From Desulfocarbo indianensis (lineage in GTDB: Bacteria > Desulfobacterota > Desulfarculia > Desulfarculales > Desulfarculaceae), in the NCBI GenBank assembly GCA_001184205.1, contig LBMP01000001.1, positions 227,364 to 291,363 of the forward strand: a DNA stretch of 64,000 nucleotides, given 5' to 3'. The notes under the pieces were generated by a model. The model did no database searches, was not told the origin of the DNA, and saw nothing but the letters and a program-made list of their open reading frames with translations. Shown piece by piece: positions 27,542 through 37,074 of this stretch (positions are counted from its first letter, which is position 1; each line of letters begins with the position of its first letter). The position numbers and the translations under genes are program-made.

Positions 27542-27663
27542 GTCTCCAACAACCGCGGTGTGCGAACACCGTCTTTAGCAACTACGCTTAGACCATGAAG
27601 CGGTGCGGCCTGGTTGACTTGTCGGCCTGGCGCGGCGTGGCCGGCCTGAAAGCTCTCTACTCT

Positions 27664-27822
27664 TTAGAACAAGGTATAGATGAAAGGAGCCACGGCCGAG
27701 CCTTGGGCCAGGACCAAGAGCGCGCCCAGCAGCGCCAGGACCGTTACGATGGGCAGAAGCCAGAACTTCTTGCGGACCTTGAGGAACTCCCAGAATTCCA
27801 AGAGGATGGATGCTTTTCCCAT
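27664..27822 (-). CDS. Small membrane protein of the DUF5989/SxtK-like family
   Basis: 52 residues: an amphipathic, basic N-terminus (MGKASILLEFWEFLKVRKKF) followed by one membrane span (LLPIVTVLALLGALLVLAQ) and a short tail with APFIYTLF. This is the compact single-span protein that commonly follows carbamoyltransferase and SxtJ genes. It starts 49 bases after the SxtJ-like stop. It probably forms a complex with the other two at the inner membrane. Its precise role is not known. The start codon ATG at 27822 is the only good one in frame. Confidence 0.72.
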   Translation of the reverse strand: MGKASILLEFWEFLKVRKKFWLLPIVTVLALLGALLVLAQGSAVAPFIYTLF

Positions 27823-27871
27823 GACTGCTCGCTTGATCGCGGGTGGACCAGGGCCCGAAGGCCTGGCTTAA

Positions 27872-28300
27872 TCAATACATCTTTTCAGTAGACACGGGAT
27901 CATAGGCCCCCTTGGGCCGTTCGCGCCAATAACTGTCGCGGTCCCGCATCTTCAGGTCCAGGAGGTCCTTGCCCAATAGCCTCATGATGAGACCGATGGG
28001 CGTGACCATCAGATAGAAGACCGCCGCCAAAAGAAGCCTGCTGACGAAAAAGCCCAGGGTCAAGGCTAAAAGCATCCAGGCGCTGTAGACCGGCTTTAAG
28101 ACCCTTGGCCAAACCAGCCCCAACAAGCCGCAGGCCAGGCCCGCGCCCAAAAACCAGGGCCAGGCGCCGGAGCCTTTCCACCAGGCCAGGCCGGCCAATA
28201 TCCCCAAAGCGGCCAGAAAAATCAGGCCCAGGTTGCGGTAGTCGCGATCGGCCGGCTTGAGCGCCCGGTGCTGCTCGCGTATCTCGTTTAAGAATTCCAT
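27872..28300 (-). CDS. SxtJ-like membrane protein
   Basis: 142 residues. A charged N-terminus (EIREQHRALKPADRDYRNLG) is followed by four hydrophobic segments (LIFLAALGILAGLAWW, WFLGAGLACGLLGLVW, AWMLLALTLGFFVSRLLLA, VFYLMVTPIGLIMRLLG) and a basic tail with DSYWRERP. This matches the SxtJ family named from saxitoxin clusters and widespread next to carbamoyltransferases in polysaccharide loci. ATG overlaps the carbamoyltransferase stop (TGATG), implying coupled translation and a shared task in carbamoylating a surface glycan or its precursor. Confidence 0.82.
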   Translation of the reverse strand: MEFLNEIREQHRALKPADRDYRNLGLIFLAALGILAGLAWWKGSGAWPWFLGAGLACGLLGLVWPRVLKPVYSAWMLLALTLGFFVSRLLLAAVFYLMVTPIGLIMRLLGKDLLDLKMRDRDSYWRERPKGAYDPVSTEKMY

Positions 28301-30120
28301 CAGTCCAGCTCAAACTCCCGCCGCCAATCGCCCACTTCCTGAAAAGGCGGCTGCTCGGTTTTGTCCAGGATGAAGGGCCCCATTACCAGGTGATCCATCT
28401 CGGTGCGCATGAAGCAGGTGTAGGCATGGTCCGGCTCGCAGACGATGGGCTCGCCGCGCACGTTGAAGCTGGTGTTCACGATCACCCCGCAGCCGGTGCG
28501 CCGCTCAAAGGCTTTGAGCAGCCGGTGGTAAAGGGGATTGGTCTCGGGGTGCACCGTCTGCACCCTGGCCGAGTAATCCACGTGGGTTATGGCCGGTATT
28601 TCCGAGCGCGCCAGGTTGAGCTTGTCGATGCCGAAGAGGTCCTTTTCCTCGGCGCTCACCTCCCGCCTCAGCTCCGGGCGAACCCCCGCCACCAGGAGCA
28701 TGTAAGGGCTGGCGCGGTCCAACTGGAAGTAATCGCCCACCCGCTCGCCCAGCACCGAGGGGGCGAAGGGCCGGAAAGACTCGCGGTACTTGATCTTGAG
28801 ATTCATCTGGGTCTGCATGGCCGGGCTGCGGGCGTCGCCGATGATGCTGCGGTTGCCCAGGGCCCTGGGGCCGAACTCGGCCCGGCCCTGGAACCAGCCC
28901 ACCACCTTTTCCTCGTCCAAAAGCCGGGCCACTTCCCCCACCAGCTGATCCGCGTCGTCAAGACGGCGATAGGGAGCCTGGCGTTTGCGCAGATAGGATT
29001 CGATCTGGCCGGGATCGAAAGCCGGGCCCAGATAGGAGCCGGCCTGGCCGTCGCCTTTTTGCGGCGCGCGCCGGGGGTTGTCCAGGTATTGATGCCAGGC
29101 GAACAGGGCCGCGCCCAAGGCGCCGCCGGCGTCGCCGGCGGCCGGCTGAATCCAGATGTCCGCGAAAGGCCCCTCGCGGAGCAGGATGCCGTTGGCCACG
29201 CAGTTCAAGGCGACGCCCCCGGCCAGCACCAGGCGGCTTTCCCCGGTCTGGGCTTGCACGTGGCGGGCGCAGCGCATCACCACTTCCTCGGTCACCTTCT
29301 GCACGCTGGCCGCCAGGTCCATCTCCCGCTGGGTCAGCCGGCTTTCGGGAGACCGGGCCGGCCCGCCGAAAAGCTTGGCGAAGCGGGGGCCGGTCATGGT
29401 CAATCCCTGGCAATAGTTGAAATAGCGCAAATTCAGCTTGAAGGAGCCGTCCTCCTTCAGGTCCATGAGCTCGTCCAAAATGAGCTGCACATACTTGGGC
29501 TCGCCGTAGGGGGCCAGCCCCATGACCTTGTATTCGCCCGAGTTGACCTTGAAGCCGGTGAAGTAGGTGAAGGCGGAATAAAGCAGGCCCAGGCTGTGGG
29601 GAAACAACTGCTCCGCCCACAACTCCACCTGGTTCCCCCGGCCCACGCCCCAGGAGGTGCAAGCCCACTCGCCCACCCCGTCCATGGTCAAAATGGCCGC
29701 GCGCTCATAGGGACTGGGGAAAAAGGCGCTGGCCGCGTGGGACTGGTGGTGCTCCGGGAAGATGAGCTTGCCCTCAAAGCCCAACTCCTTGCGGATCACC
29801 TCGCCCAGCCAGATTTTTTCCTTGATCCAAAGCGGCATGGCCTTGATGAAGGAGCGCAGCCCCGCCGGGGCAAAGGCCAGGTAGGTCTCCAAGAGGCGCT
29901 CGAATTTCAGAAAAGGCTTGTCGTAAAAAGCCACCAGGTCCACCTGGTCGATGCCTATCCCCGCCGCGGCCAGGCAGTATTCAATGGCCTGGGCCGGGAA
30001 ACGGTGATCGTGCTTTTTACGGGAGAATCGCTCTTCCTGGGCCGCCGCCACAATGCGGCCCTTTTGCAGCAGAGCGGCGGCGGAATCGTGATAATAGGCC
30101 GAGATGCCGAGAATGTTCAA
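28300..30120 (-). CDS. Carbamoyltransferase (NodU/CmcH/SxtI family)
   Basis: 606 residues from TTG 30120, with AGGA six bases upstream. The N-terminal Kae1-like half has NILGISAYYHDSAAAL, the metal-binding HHQSHAASAFFPSP and DGVGEWA; GGVALNCVANG follows. The C-terminal half has FGPRALGNRSIIGDAR and NTSFNVRGEPIV, the signature of NodU-type enzymes that transfer carbamoyl from carbamoyl phosphate via carbamoyl adenylate. Targets are usually sugar hydroxyls. The gene is followed by SxtJ-like and DUF5989-like genes in one transcription unit, and the unit is bounded on both sides by IS481 remnants, which hints that it moved as a block. Confidence 0.9.
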   Translation of the reverse strand: MNILGISAYYHDSAAALLQKGRIVAAAQEERFSRKKHDHRFPAQAIEYCLAAAGIGIDQVDLVAFYDKPFLKFERLLETYLAFAPAGLRSFIKAMPLWIKEKIWLGEVIRKELGFEGKLIFPEHHQSHAASAFFPSPYERAAILTMDGVGEWACTSWGVGRGNQVELWAEQLFPHSLGLLYSAFTYFTGFKVNSGEYKVMGLAPYGEPKYVQLILDELMDLKEDGSFKLNLRYFNYCQGLTMTGPRFAKLFGGPARSPESRLTQREMDLAASVQKVTEEVVMRCARHVQAQTGESRLVLAGGVALNCVANGILLREGPFADIWIQPAAGDAGGALGAALFAWHQYLDNPRRAPQKGDGQAGSYLGPAFDPGQIESYLRKRQAPYRRLDDADQLVGEVARLLDEEKVVGWFQGRAEFGPRALGNRSIIGDARSPAMQTQMNLKIKYRESFRPFAPSVLGERVGDYFQLDRASPYMLLVAGVRPELRREVSAEEKDLFGIDKLNLARSEIPAITHVDYSARVQTVHPETNPLYHRLLKAFERRTGCGVIVNTSFNVRGEPIVCEPDHAYTCFMRTEMDHLVMGPFILDKTEQPPFQEVGDWRREFELD

Positions 30121-30377
30121 GTTGCGTCCTGTCTTGAGTCAGGGAAGGATACTTGCCCGCCTCCCATCTGCTTTATAAAATCCGTAGCAGAGAGATATGG
30201 AGATCAATAGCTTGTTTGACAAAATATACCATATGTGGAATCGGCAAAGGCCAAAGGCTGGCTTTTCCGGTTTCCTTCATGATGATGCCCAATGATTATA
30301 ACCTGATCCCCAGCTTGATCCAGTCCATTAGGTTGGGATTTGGTTCCAACCGCGGTTTCCAAGAGAGAGGGGAAAAG

Positions 30378-30680
30378 TTATAAAGGGGCGCTCAGTTGGC
30401 TTCGGTGCAGGGCCGCGATGATGGCCATCTTTTCCACCGGCGAACGCCCGGGTCTTCTCCGAGGCCGGGAACTGCAATTTTGCAGCGCCACCTCGCCACC
30501 GGACCGATAATGGGCCAGCCACTTGTAAACTATGCGCCGCCTGGCCGCAAGATCTACGGCCAACTGGCCAACAATCTTACCTCCCATGACCTGCTTGACC
30601 ATTACCTCTCGACGGATGATCTCAGCGACCACCAGTCTCCAAAACCGGAACCGCGTGAACAACCCTTTTCGCAACCGCAC
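30378..30680 (-). pseudogene. Second IS481-family transposase remnant
   Basis: The minus-strand frame reads EIIRREVMVKQVMGGK, IVYKWLAHYRSGGEVAL, SSRPRRRPGRSPVEK and ALHRSQLSAPL, aligning with the N-terminal HTH of IS481 transposases and with the copy at 27.2-27.5 kb, although the two differ at most positions. It is cut off at the same region of the protein, without a DDE domain. The sequence 30121-30377 between it and the carbamoyltransferase start holds no recognisable gene. Confidence 0.65.
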
Positions 30681-30714
30681 AATGCGTGAACAGAGTCCTT
30701 GCTAACAATAGCTT

Positions 30715-30761
30715 GGGCGGGACTCGAACCCGCACGGACGGCTAGCTCTGGGGATTTTAAG
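30715..30761 (-). repeat. 3'-half fragment of tRNA-Leu(UAA), left island boundary candidate
   Basis: On the minus strand this reads the anticodon 3' side CTTAAAATCCCCAG (30761-30748), a variable arm, then the T arm GTGCGGGTTCGAGTCCCGC (ending about 30717). The 5' half of the tRNA is absent upstream and no CCA is encoded. The same two blocks occur at 49245-49290. Such 3' halves are typical att sites left by tyrosine integrases. Confidence 0.55.
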
Positions 30762-30947
30762 AAGCGGGCTGTCGTTGCTTTAAACCCCTTAAGCCCTTGC
30801 CTTTATTTTGTTTTGTGCCTCCTGGCCTCTTGCCTTTTTGTCCCCTTTTGCCCCCCTTTAAATCCTTCTGCCGGGCACAAAAACGGGCACACTCCTCCTC
30901 GGGCCGGGCCTCACGCGCGCGCGGGGCCGCCTTGGGTCCGCCAGGGC

Positions 30948-31277
30948 TCATTCCTCGGCAAGCATGGCCTTGAGCACCCGGAGCATGCGCAGCCGAGTTG
31001 CCTTGTCCTGTTTTTCAACCAGAGCACGAATCTCTATCGCGGAAGTGTCCAGCGGTTGCCGCTCATCGCCAAGACTCATGAGTTCGGCCAGCGTAACATG
31101 GAGGGCCTTGGCCAAGGCCGTGAGCGTGACCAGGGTAGGGTTGCCGCGTCCTCGTTCTATCTCGCCCAAGTGCTTGAGGGAGATATCGGCACCTTCGGCT
31201 AGCTGCTCTTGGGTCAAGCCAAGGGAATCGCGCAGGGCGCATATGTTGTGGCCCAGTCGGCCTGCCGCTGTAGGCAT
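30948..31277 (-). CDS. XRE/Cro-CI-type HTH transcriptional regulator
   Basis: 109 residues. The helix-turn-helix occupies about residues 8-62: LGHNICALRDSLGLTQEQLAEGADISLKHLGEIERGRGNPTL contains the two HTH helices, and LTALAKALHVTLAEL follows. The C-terminal ~40 residues are charged and helical (ALVEKQDKATRLRMLRVLKAML), likely for dimerisation. ATG 31277 has AAGGA seven bases upstream, and that Shine-Dalgarno lies inside a perfect inverted repeat (31282-31299), which suggests autoregulation. It sits just inside the left tRNA fragment, as phage- or island-type regulators often do. Confidence 0.82.
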   Translation of the reverse strand: MPTAAGRLGHNICALRDSLGLTQEQLAEGADISLKHLGEIERGRGNPTLVTLTALAKALHVTLAELMSLGDERQPLDTSAIEIRALVEKQDKATRLRMLRVLKAMLAEE

Positions 31278-31281
31278 GATG

Positions 31282-31299
31282 GTTCCTTTTAGAAGGAAC
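31282..31299. promoter_or_regulatory. Operator-like inverted repeat over the XRE ribosome-binding site
   Basis: GTTCCTT (31282-31288), four-base spacer, AAGGAAC (31293-31299): a perfect 7-base inverted repeat. It covers the Shine-Dalgarno of the XRE gene and adjoins a minus-strand TATAGT (about 31305-31300), so binding there could block both transcription and translation. A hairpin in the mRNA is an alternative reading. Confidence 0.45.
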
Positions 31300-31426
31300 T
31301 ATAATTCCCATGTCCGCCACCCAGAACCAGCTAGAGTGCTTATTTTTTACTTGCAAACAGGTACTTTACTACTCATTATAACAACAAAAAGAGGAAGCAT
31401 AGGTATCCAGAAAGGTGGATGGTTAT

Positions 31427-31882
31427 ATGCGTTATGCCATAGGCATCGGGATAATCTTACTGCTGACGGGGCTGATCTTGCACGCAGGGTGCGAGGACGT
31501 AAGCCATGATGACTTCAAGGTTTACAATGACTTAGCCTATGTTGAAAAGCATCTTGATGATTATAATTCCATCTACATCTTGTCCTTACAGATTGCCCGG
31601 CACCTGGTGGCCGCCATGAAGGTGGTCGAAGAAAATCCGGACCTGCGCGCCCTCCACACCGTGATCTTCACCTACAATGGCGAGATGGAGGACAAGTACG
31701 GCAACAAGCGGATGGACACCCGGACCCGCGTCTCTGTCCCCGTAGAGGAATGGTTCAGATATACCGAGGATGTCCGGGACGATAGCTCCGAGGTCCGAAA
31801 GCGCATCCTGGCGGAGTGGATTGTGGAGGGGTTCCCGTATAACGAGGCGTTGGTGAGGGAACTTTCTGACCTGCGTAACTAA
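31427..31882 (+). CDS. Small probable lipoprotein of unknown function
   Basis: 151 residues from ATG 31427 (a GTG at 31415 is in frame). The N-terminus is a signal sequence, MRYAIGIGIILLLTGLILHAGC, ending in Cys; the lipobox is imperfect because His rather than Leu is at -3. The mature part is acidic and mostly helical (YIVSLQIARHLVAAMK-like region, VPVEEWFRYTEDVRD). No known family was recognised. It lies between the XRE gene and the TetR/RND operon, with its own AT-rich upstream region, and could be periplasmic. The stop is 37 bases before the tetR promoter. Confidence 0.55.
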   Translation: MRYAIGIGIILLLTGLILHAGCEDVSHDDFKVYNDLAYVEKHLDDYNSIYILSLQIARHLVAAMKVVEENPDLRALHTVIFTYNGEMEDKYGNKRMDTRTRVSVPVEEWFRYTEDVRDDSSEVRKRILAEWIVEGFPYNEALVRELSDLRN

Positions 31883-31918
31883 TGCGCCGGGTGAGAAGGG
31901 AGGGGCACTGTATGTCAC

Positions 31919-31946
31919 TTGACAAACATTCATGTATGTATATGAT
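31919..31946 (+). promoter_or_regulatory. Promoter of the TetR/RND efflux operon
   Basis: TTGACA at 31919-31924 and TATGAT at 31941-31946 are separated by 16 bases. The -10 is 37 bases before the tetR ATG at 31983. The spacer contains the operator-like palindrome described separately, so repression would occlude RNA polymerase. Confidence 0.65.
31926..31939 (+). promoter_or_regulatory. TetR-family operator candidate
   Basis: ACATTCATGTATGT is an imperfect palindrome: reverse-complemented it reads ACATACATGAATGT, differing only at two symmetric positions. It lies entirely in the promoter spacer and resembles the ACATAC/GTATGT half-sites bound by AcrR/TtgR-type repressors. It is presumably the site of the adjacent TetR regulator. 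Confidence 0.5.
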
Positions 31947-31982
31947 AGTATCAAACGCACGCCCACACAAAGGGGGCCAACG

Positions 31983-32594
31983 ATGGCGCGCAGAACTAAA
32001 GAGCAAGCCCGGCAAACCCGGCAAGACATTCTCAGGGGGGCGTTGAGTGTGTTCAGCGAGAAGGGATTTTCCCGTTCCACCCTGAACGACGTCGCCAAAC
32101 GCATCGGCATGACCAGAGGAGCAGTTTACTGGCACTTCAAAGACAAGCAGGAACTGTTGGTGAAGTTGATTGAAGCCATGCACGAAAAAGAGACGAAGCT
32201 GCTGGCCGAGAAGGTTCCCGTGGTGGACTCGCTGGATGACTTGATAGCCCAGTTTCTGGCCAGAGCTGAACTTTTAGAGACCAATAAGGAGTTTAGAAAG
32301 TACGCTTACTTTATGAACATGCAGGTCGAATGGGCCACCGAGAAGCATGTTTTCGATCAGCTACGTGATGGGTACATGCACGATGTATCGTTGGGCGGGA
32401 TCGAAAAGGTCTTGGCCTTGGCACAGCAGCGGGGCGAGATTCGCCCGGAGATCGATGTGGAGGTGGCCAGCGACACCCTGGTGGGAATGTTCATCGGTAT
32501 GGCTCAAAGATACTTGTGTGGTTTTGCGCTGAAACCTTTGAGCCTCAGCGTCGAACCGGCTTTGAAGAGAATTTGCGATAGCATCCGCGCCTGA
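31983..32594 (+). CDS. TetR/AcrR-family repressor of the RND efflux operon
   Basis: 203 residues from ATG 31983; an upstream in-frame start at 31932 would place coding sequence over the promoter and was rejected. The HTH is near residues 10-55: RQDILRGALSVFSEKGFSRSTLNDVAKRIGMTRGAVYWHF, a close match to the AcrR/TtgR group. The ligand-binding C-terminal domain is full length for that group (VEVASDTLVGMFIGMAQ). It is the first gene of the unit tetR-MFP-RND-OMF and probably binds the palindrome in its own promoter, being released by hydrophobic or toxic compounds. Confidence 0.88.
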   Translation: MARRTKEQARQTRQDILRGALSVFSEKGFSRSTLNDVAKRIGMTRGAVYWHFKDKQELLVKLIEAMHEKETKLLAEKVPVVDSLDDLIAQFLARAELLETNKEFRKYAYFMNMQVEWATEKHVFDQLRDGYMHDVSLGGIEKVLALAQQRGEIRPEIDVEVASDTLVGMFIGMAQRYLCGFALKPLSLSVEPALKRICDSIRA

Positions 32595-32659
32595 ATCTTA
32601 TTTTTGATACTCCGTGGACGATGCATATCCTACCCGGAAGAACCAAGGAGATTTTTACG

Positions 32660-33919
32660 ATGCGTGTTTTGAAACCCATCGTCATTAGTGTTTTGTTGCT
32701 GGCCCTGGTGGCCGCCGGCTGGATGATCCGTGGCTGGGTGTCCGGCGGCGGCCAGCCCGGCGGCGGCATGGCCGCCATAGCCGGCCGGGGCGAGGCGCCG
32801 GAGGTGGTGACCACGACGGTGGAGACCACCTCCCTCAAGCCGCCCCGTAAATACGTGGGCCACGTGGAGGCCATCCAGGACGCCGAGATATACGCCCAGG
32901 TGGCAGGCACCATCAAAAAGGTGCACTTCAAGGAGGGCGCCATGGTCAACCAGGGCGACTTGCTGTTCACCATCGACCCCGACCGCTACCAGGCCAAGGT
33001 GGAGCTTTACCAGGCAACTCTGGTCCAGGCCAAGGCCAGCCTGGCCGCGGCCCAGGCCGGCCTGGAGTCGGTGGAGGCCCAGCTGACCTACGCCGAGCAG
33101 TATCTCAAGCGCCTGAGCAGCGCCGGGGCGCGCAGCGTGGTGCAGGCCGACTTGGACAAGGCCAAGAGCGCCGTGCGGCAGTACAAGGCGGCCCAGCAGG
33201 AGGCCAAGGCCAAGATCGAGCAGCTCCGGGCCCAGATCAAGCAGTCCGAGGCCAACCTGACCGTGGCGCGCATCGACCTGAACTACACCCAGGTCCGTGC
33301 GCCCATCACCGGACGCATCGGCCAGGCCGAGGTGACCGCCGGCGACTACGTGAGCCCCGGAGCGGTGATGATGGCCCGGGTGGTGCAAGTGGACCCGGTG
33401 CGGGTGCGCTTCGCCATCAGCGACCGCGACTACCTGGACCTGCTCAAAATAAGCAAGCGCGAGGGCATCGAGGCCATCAAGGCCAAGTTGCAGCTGGCCA
33501 ACGGCGACTCCTTCAAGGGCAAGGGGTCCCTGGATTTCGTGGGCAACCACATGAACCTCAAGACCGGCACCATCGTGCTGCGCCTGCGCTACGACAACCC
33601 CGGACAGGAGTTGGTGCATAACAGCTACGTAAATGTGTTCATGGAGACTCCCGACGACGCGCATGGCCTGGCGCTTCCCCAGGAAGCGGTCATGACTGAC
33701 ACGCAAGGGGAGTACGTCTACGTGGTGACCGACAAGGGCGTGGCTCAAAAACGCTACGTGAACTTGGGTGACAGCATAAACGGCAAGCGCATTGTCAACT
33801 CGGGTGTCAAGGCGGGCAATACAGTGGTGATACAGGGCCTGCAAAGGGTGCGTCCCGGCCAGCCGGTCAAGGTGGCCAAGACCGCGGTCAGCAAAGCCGG
33901 AGAGGATTGCCAATCATGA
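32660..33919 (+). CDS. RND efflux periplasmic adaptor (membrane fusion protein)
   Basis: 419 residues from ATG 32660, which has AAGGAG nine bases upstream; an earlier in-frame start (32621) lacks this. The N-terminus has one membrane anchor ([15 protein letters not shown]), no lipobox. The lipoyl half-motifs [20 protein letters not shown] and [17 protein letters not shown] flank a long alpha-helical hairpin (about residues 115-205, repeated Ala/Gln/Glu), followed by beta-barrel and membrane-proximal domains ([20 protein letters not shown]). It links the RND pump to the outer-membrane channel. The stop overlaps the pump start (ATGA). Confidence 0.92.
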   Translation: MRVLKPIVISVLLLALVAAGWMIRGWVSGGGQPGGGMAAIAGRGEAPEVVTTTVETTSLKPPRKYVGHVEAIQDAEIYAQVAGTIKKVHFKEGAMVNQGDLLFTIDPDRYQAKVELYQATLVQAKASLAAAQAGLESVEAQLTYAEQYLKRLSSAGARSVVQADLDKAKSAVRQYKAAQQEAKAKIEQLRAQIKQSEANLTVARIDLNYTQVRAPITGRIGQAEVTAGDYVSPGAVMMARVVQVDPVRVRFAISDRDYLDLLKISKREGIEAIKAKLQLANGDSFKGKGSLDFVGNHMNLKTGTIVLRLRYDNPGQELVHNSYVNVFMETPDDAHGLALPQEAVMTDTQGEYVYVVTDKGVAQKRYVNLGDSINGKRIVNSGVKAGNTVVIQGLQRVRPGQPVKVAKTAVSKAGEDCQS

Positions 33920-36900
33920 TTTCGCGCCTTTTCATAGAACGGCCCCGCTTCGCCATGGTCATAGCCATCGTGCTGACCCTGGCCGGGGCCTTGGCCCTGG
34001 GCTCACTGCCCATCGAGCAATATCCCCAGGTCACCCCGCCCACGGTGCAGGTGTCCGCCGTTTATCCCGGTGCCAGCGCCGAAGTGTTGGCCAAGACGGT
34101 GGCGACACCTATCGAGCAGGCCATCAACGGCGTGGACAACATGATTTACATGGAGTCCATAAGCGACAACCAAGGCAACTATTCCCTAACCGTCAGCTTC
34201 GAGGTGGGCACTAACCAGGACACCGCCCTGGTCAAAGTACAAAACCGCCTACAGCAAGCCCAATCCAAGCTCCCCAGTGAGGTGACCCAGCAGGGCATCA
34301 ACGTGGAATCGCGCTCCTCGGGCATCCTGGGTTTCATGGCCATCTATTCCCCGGACAAGTCCCGCGACGAGCTGTACCTGAGCAACTTCGTGCATGAGCA
34401 GCTCAAAGACGCCCTCAAGCGGGTGCCAGGAGTGGGCGGCATAACCATCCTGGGCGGCGAGTACAGCATGCGCGTGTGGCTCAACTCCGACCGGCTGGAG
34501 GCCTTGGGACTCAGCAGCCAGGACGTGGTCAACGCCATCTCCAGCCAGAACGTCCAGGCCTCCATCGGTTCGGTGGGCGCGGCCCCCGGCGGCGAGGACA
34601 TCAAGCTGGTCTACACCCTGCAGACCCAGGGACGCCTCAACGACCCCAAGGACTTCGCGGACATCATCATCCGCTCAGACCCTCAGGGCGGCCAGGTGCG
34701 CCTGAAGGACGTGGCTCGGGTGGAGTTGGGCCGGGACTCCTACGCCTACACCACCAACTACAACGGATCGCCCTCGGTGGCCATGTTGTTGTCCCAAACC
34801 CCGGGCTCCAACTCCCTGGCCACCATGGAGGCAGTGCAGGTCGAGATGGAAAGGCTCAAGGCCAACTGGCCCTCGGGGGTGGACTATGCCATGGCCTATG
34901 ACGCCACCCTGACCATCACCGCCTCGGTGCAGGAGATTCTCTTCACCCTGCTCTTGACCTTCGCCCTGGTGGTGCTGGTGTGCTACGTCTTCCTGCAAGA
35001 CTGGCGGGCCACCCTGATCCCGGCGGTGGCCATCCCGGTTTCCCTGCTGTCCACCTTTGCGGTGCTCATGGCCCTGGGCTACACCATCAATCTGCTGACG
35101 CTGTTCGCCCTGGTGCTGGCTATCGGTCTGGTGGTAGATGACGCCATCGTGGTGGTGGAGCGCGTCTACCACCTGATGGAGATAGAGGGTTTGAAGCCCA
35201 AGGAGGCGGCCATCAAAGCCATGCAGGAAGTCAGCGTGGCCATCATCGCCATCTCCATGGTGCTGTTGGCCATCTTCGTGCCGGTGGGCTTCGTGGCCGG
35301 TCTCACTGGACAGATCTACCGTCAGTTCGCGGTCACCATCAGCACTGCGGTGCTCTTTTCCACCATCGTGGCCCTGACCTTGAGCCCAGCCCTGTGCGCC
35401 ACCATGCTGCGCAAGCAGCGCAGCCCTACCCGCGGTCCGCTGGCCTGGTTCAATCGGGCCCTGGACAAGAGCCGCGACGGCTATGTGGTGTGGTCCCTCT
35501 GGCTGGCCAAGCGCCTGGCCTTCCCGGTGATCATTCTATTGGTCCTGGCGGCCATCAGCGGGTTGTTTTTCAAGACCACCCAGACCGAACTCATCCCGGC
35601 CGAGGACCAGGGGGTCATATTCACCGACGTACAGTTGCCCGAAGGGGCCACCCTGGCCCGCACCAAGGCGGTGCTGGACCGCTTCTCCAACGCCGCCCGA
35701 AAGCTCGAGGGCGTGCACACTATGATGGCCATCTCCGGCTACAGCCTCATCGGCGGCACTGGCGAAAACGTGGGCTTCGTGCTTATCCACCTTGCCGATT
35801 GGTCCCAGCGCAAGGCGGCGGATTTGCAAATTGACACCTTCGTCAAAAGATACAAGGCCATTGCCGCCCAGATACCAGAGGCCAAAATCAACATTTTCAC
35901 CCCGCCGTCCATCATGGGACTGGGCCGCAGCAACGGCCTGGATATCCGTTTGCAGAGCATCACCGAAAACGACCCGCAACGTCTGGCCCAGGTGTTGCAA
36001 AACCTCCTGATGCGCCTGAATCAGTCGCCTGAGATCATGGTGGCCTTTTCCTCCTACGCGGCCCACACGCCCCACCTGTACCTGGAGGTGGACCGGGCCA
36101 AGGCCGATTCCCTGGGCGTTTCGGTGAAAAGCCTGTTTACCACCCTGCAGAACTACCTGGGCTCGCGCTACGTCAACGACATCAACATAGGCAACCAGCT
36201 GAACAAAGTCATGGTCCAGGCCGATTGGCCCTACCGCAAAAACCTGGAGGACATCGGTGGGCTGAACGTGAAAAACAGCAACGGGGAGATGGTGCCCGTG
36301 TCCAGCCTTGTACAGGTCAGGCCCACGGCAGCGCCGCGCATGATGCTGCGCTTCAACCAGTTCCCCAGCGCCTCCATCACCGCCCTGACTGCGGGCGGGG
36401 TCAGCTCGGGCGCGGCCATCGCCGTAGTGGAACGCATCGCCAAGCAGAGCCTGCCCAAGGGCTACACCATCGACTGGTCGGGCATGAGCTACCAGGAGCG
36501 CAAGGTTGAGAGCCAAGGCCTGCTGCTCATGGCCATGTCCTTGGTCTTCGGCTACCTGCTCCTAGTGGCACAGTATGAAAGCTGGACCATCCCCGTGCCG
36601 GTGATGCTCTCCATCGTGGTGGCCATTGCCGGGGCCCTGGCGGGCATCCGCCTCATGGGCCTGTCGCTGAGCATCTACGCCCAGCTTGGGTTGATTCTGC
36701 TGGTGGGCCTGGCCAGCAAGAACGCCATCCTGATCGTGGAGTTCTGCAAGGTCCAGCGCGAGAACGGCCACACCATCCTGGAAGCGGCGCGCATCGGCAT
36801 CAGCGAGCGGTTCCGGGCGGTGCTCATGACCGCCTTCACCTTCATCCTGGGCACCCTGCCCATGATCTTCGCCACCGGGGCGGGAGCCAACAGTCGCCAG

Positions 36901-37074
36901 GCCATCGGACTCACGGTGTGCGCGGGCATGGTGGCGGCCACGGTGATGGGCATCCTCATCGTGCCGGGCCTGTACGTGCTGTTCCAAAGGCTGCGCGAAT
37001 ACCTCAAGGGGAAGCTGTCGGCGGAGCAGGAACAGCCTCCCAAACCAGAGGCCGCCAAGGGAGACCTCTCATGA
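33916..37074 (+). CDS. RND efflux pump, HAE1 family inner-membrane transporter
   Basis: 1052 residues from ATG 33916, overlapping the adaptor stop. Twelve membrane segments in two homologous halves, each with a large periplasmic insertion. The proton-relay Asp pair is in [12 protein letters not shown] (TM4) and the key Lys in [13 protein letters not shown] (TM10). The N-terminal [19 protein letters not shown] and the porter-domain text [19 protein letters not shown] are those of AcrB-type HAE1 pumps. It exports hydrophobic compounds, dyes, bile-like agents or antibiotics by proton antiport. The stop overlaps the next start (ATGA). The long open frames in other registers here are shadows. Confidence 0.95.
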   Translation: MISRLFIERPRFAMVIAIVLTLAGALALGSLPIEQYPQVTPPTVQVSAVYPGASAEVLAKTVATPIEQAINGVDNMIYMESISDNQGNYSLTVSFEVGTNQDTALVKVQNRLQQAQSKLPSEVTQQGINVESRSSGILGFMAIYSPDKSRDELYLSNFVHEQLKDALKRVPGVGGITILGGEYSMRVWLNSDRLEALGLSSQDVVNAISSQNVQASIGSVGAAPGGEDIKLVYTLQTQGRLNDPKDFADIIIRSDPQGGQVRLKDVARVELGRDSYAYTTNYNGSPSVAMLLSQTPGSNSLATMEAVQVEMERLKANWPSGVDYAMAYDATLTITASVQEILFTLLLTFALVVLVCYVFLQDWRATLIPAVAIPVSLLSTFAVLMALGYTINLLTLFALVLAIGLVVDDAIVVVERVYHLMEIEGLKPKEAAIKAMQEVSVAIIAISMVLLAIFVPVGFVAGLTGQIYRQFAVTISTAVLFSTIVALTLSPALCATMLRKQRSPTRGPLAWFNRALDKSRDGYVVWSLWLAKRLAFPVIILLVLAAISGLFFKTTQTELIPAEDQGVIFTDVQLPEGATLARTKAVLDRFSNAARKLEGVHTMMAISGYSLIGGTGENVGFVLIHLADWSQRKAADLQIDTFVKRYKAIAAQIPEAKINIFTPPSIMGLGRSNGLDIRLQSITENDPQRLAQVLQNLLMRLNQSPEIMVAFSSYAAHTPHLYLEVDRAKADSLGVSVKSLFTTLQNYLGSRYVNDINIGNQLNKVMVQADWPYRKNLEDIGGLNVKNSNGEMVPVSSLVQVRPTAAPRMMLRFNQFPSASITALTAGGVSSGAAIAVVERIAKQSLPKGYTIDWSGMSYQERKVESQGLLLMAMSLVFGYLLLVAQYESWTIPVPVMLSIVVAIAGALAGIRLMGLSLSIYAQLGLILLVGLASKNAILIVEFCKVQRENGHTILEAARIGISERFRAVLMTAFTFILGTLPMIFATGAGANSRQAIGLTVCAGMVAATVMGILIVPGLYVLFQRLREYLKGKLSAEQEQPPKPEAAKGDLS

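Noticed and set aside
27595..27891. Plus-strand small frame over the DUF5989 region
   Set aside because: The minus-strand 52-residue protein fits a known family and operon position.
28390..30210. Long plus-strand open frame opposite the carbamoyltransferase gene
   Set aside because: It is the mirror of a GC-rich gene with clear catalytic motifs; its translation is rich in His, Gly, Val and Gln with no domain.
32630..33913. Long minus-strand frame opposite the membrane-fusion protein
   Set aside because: Composition is the usual antisense artefact, and the plus-strand protein has full family motifs.
33907..33915. TTG start nine bases before the RND pump ATG
   Set aside because: ATG 33916 overlaps the adaptor stop as ATGA and begins directly with the family N-terminus ISRLFIERP.
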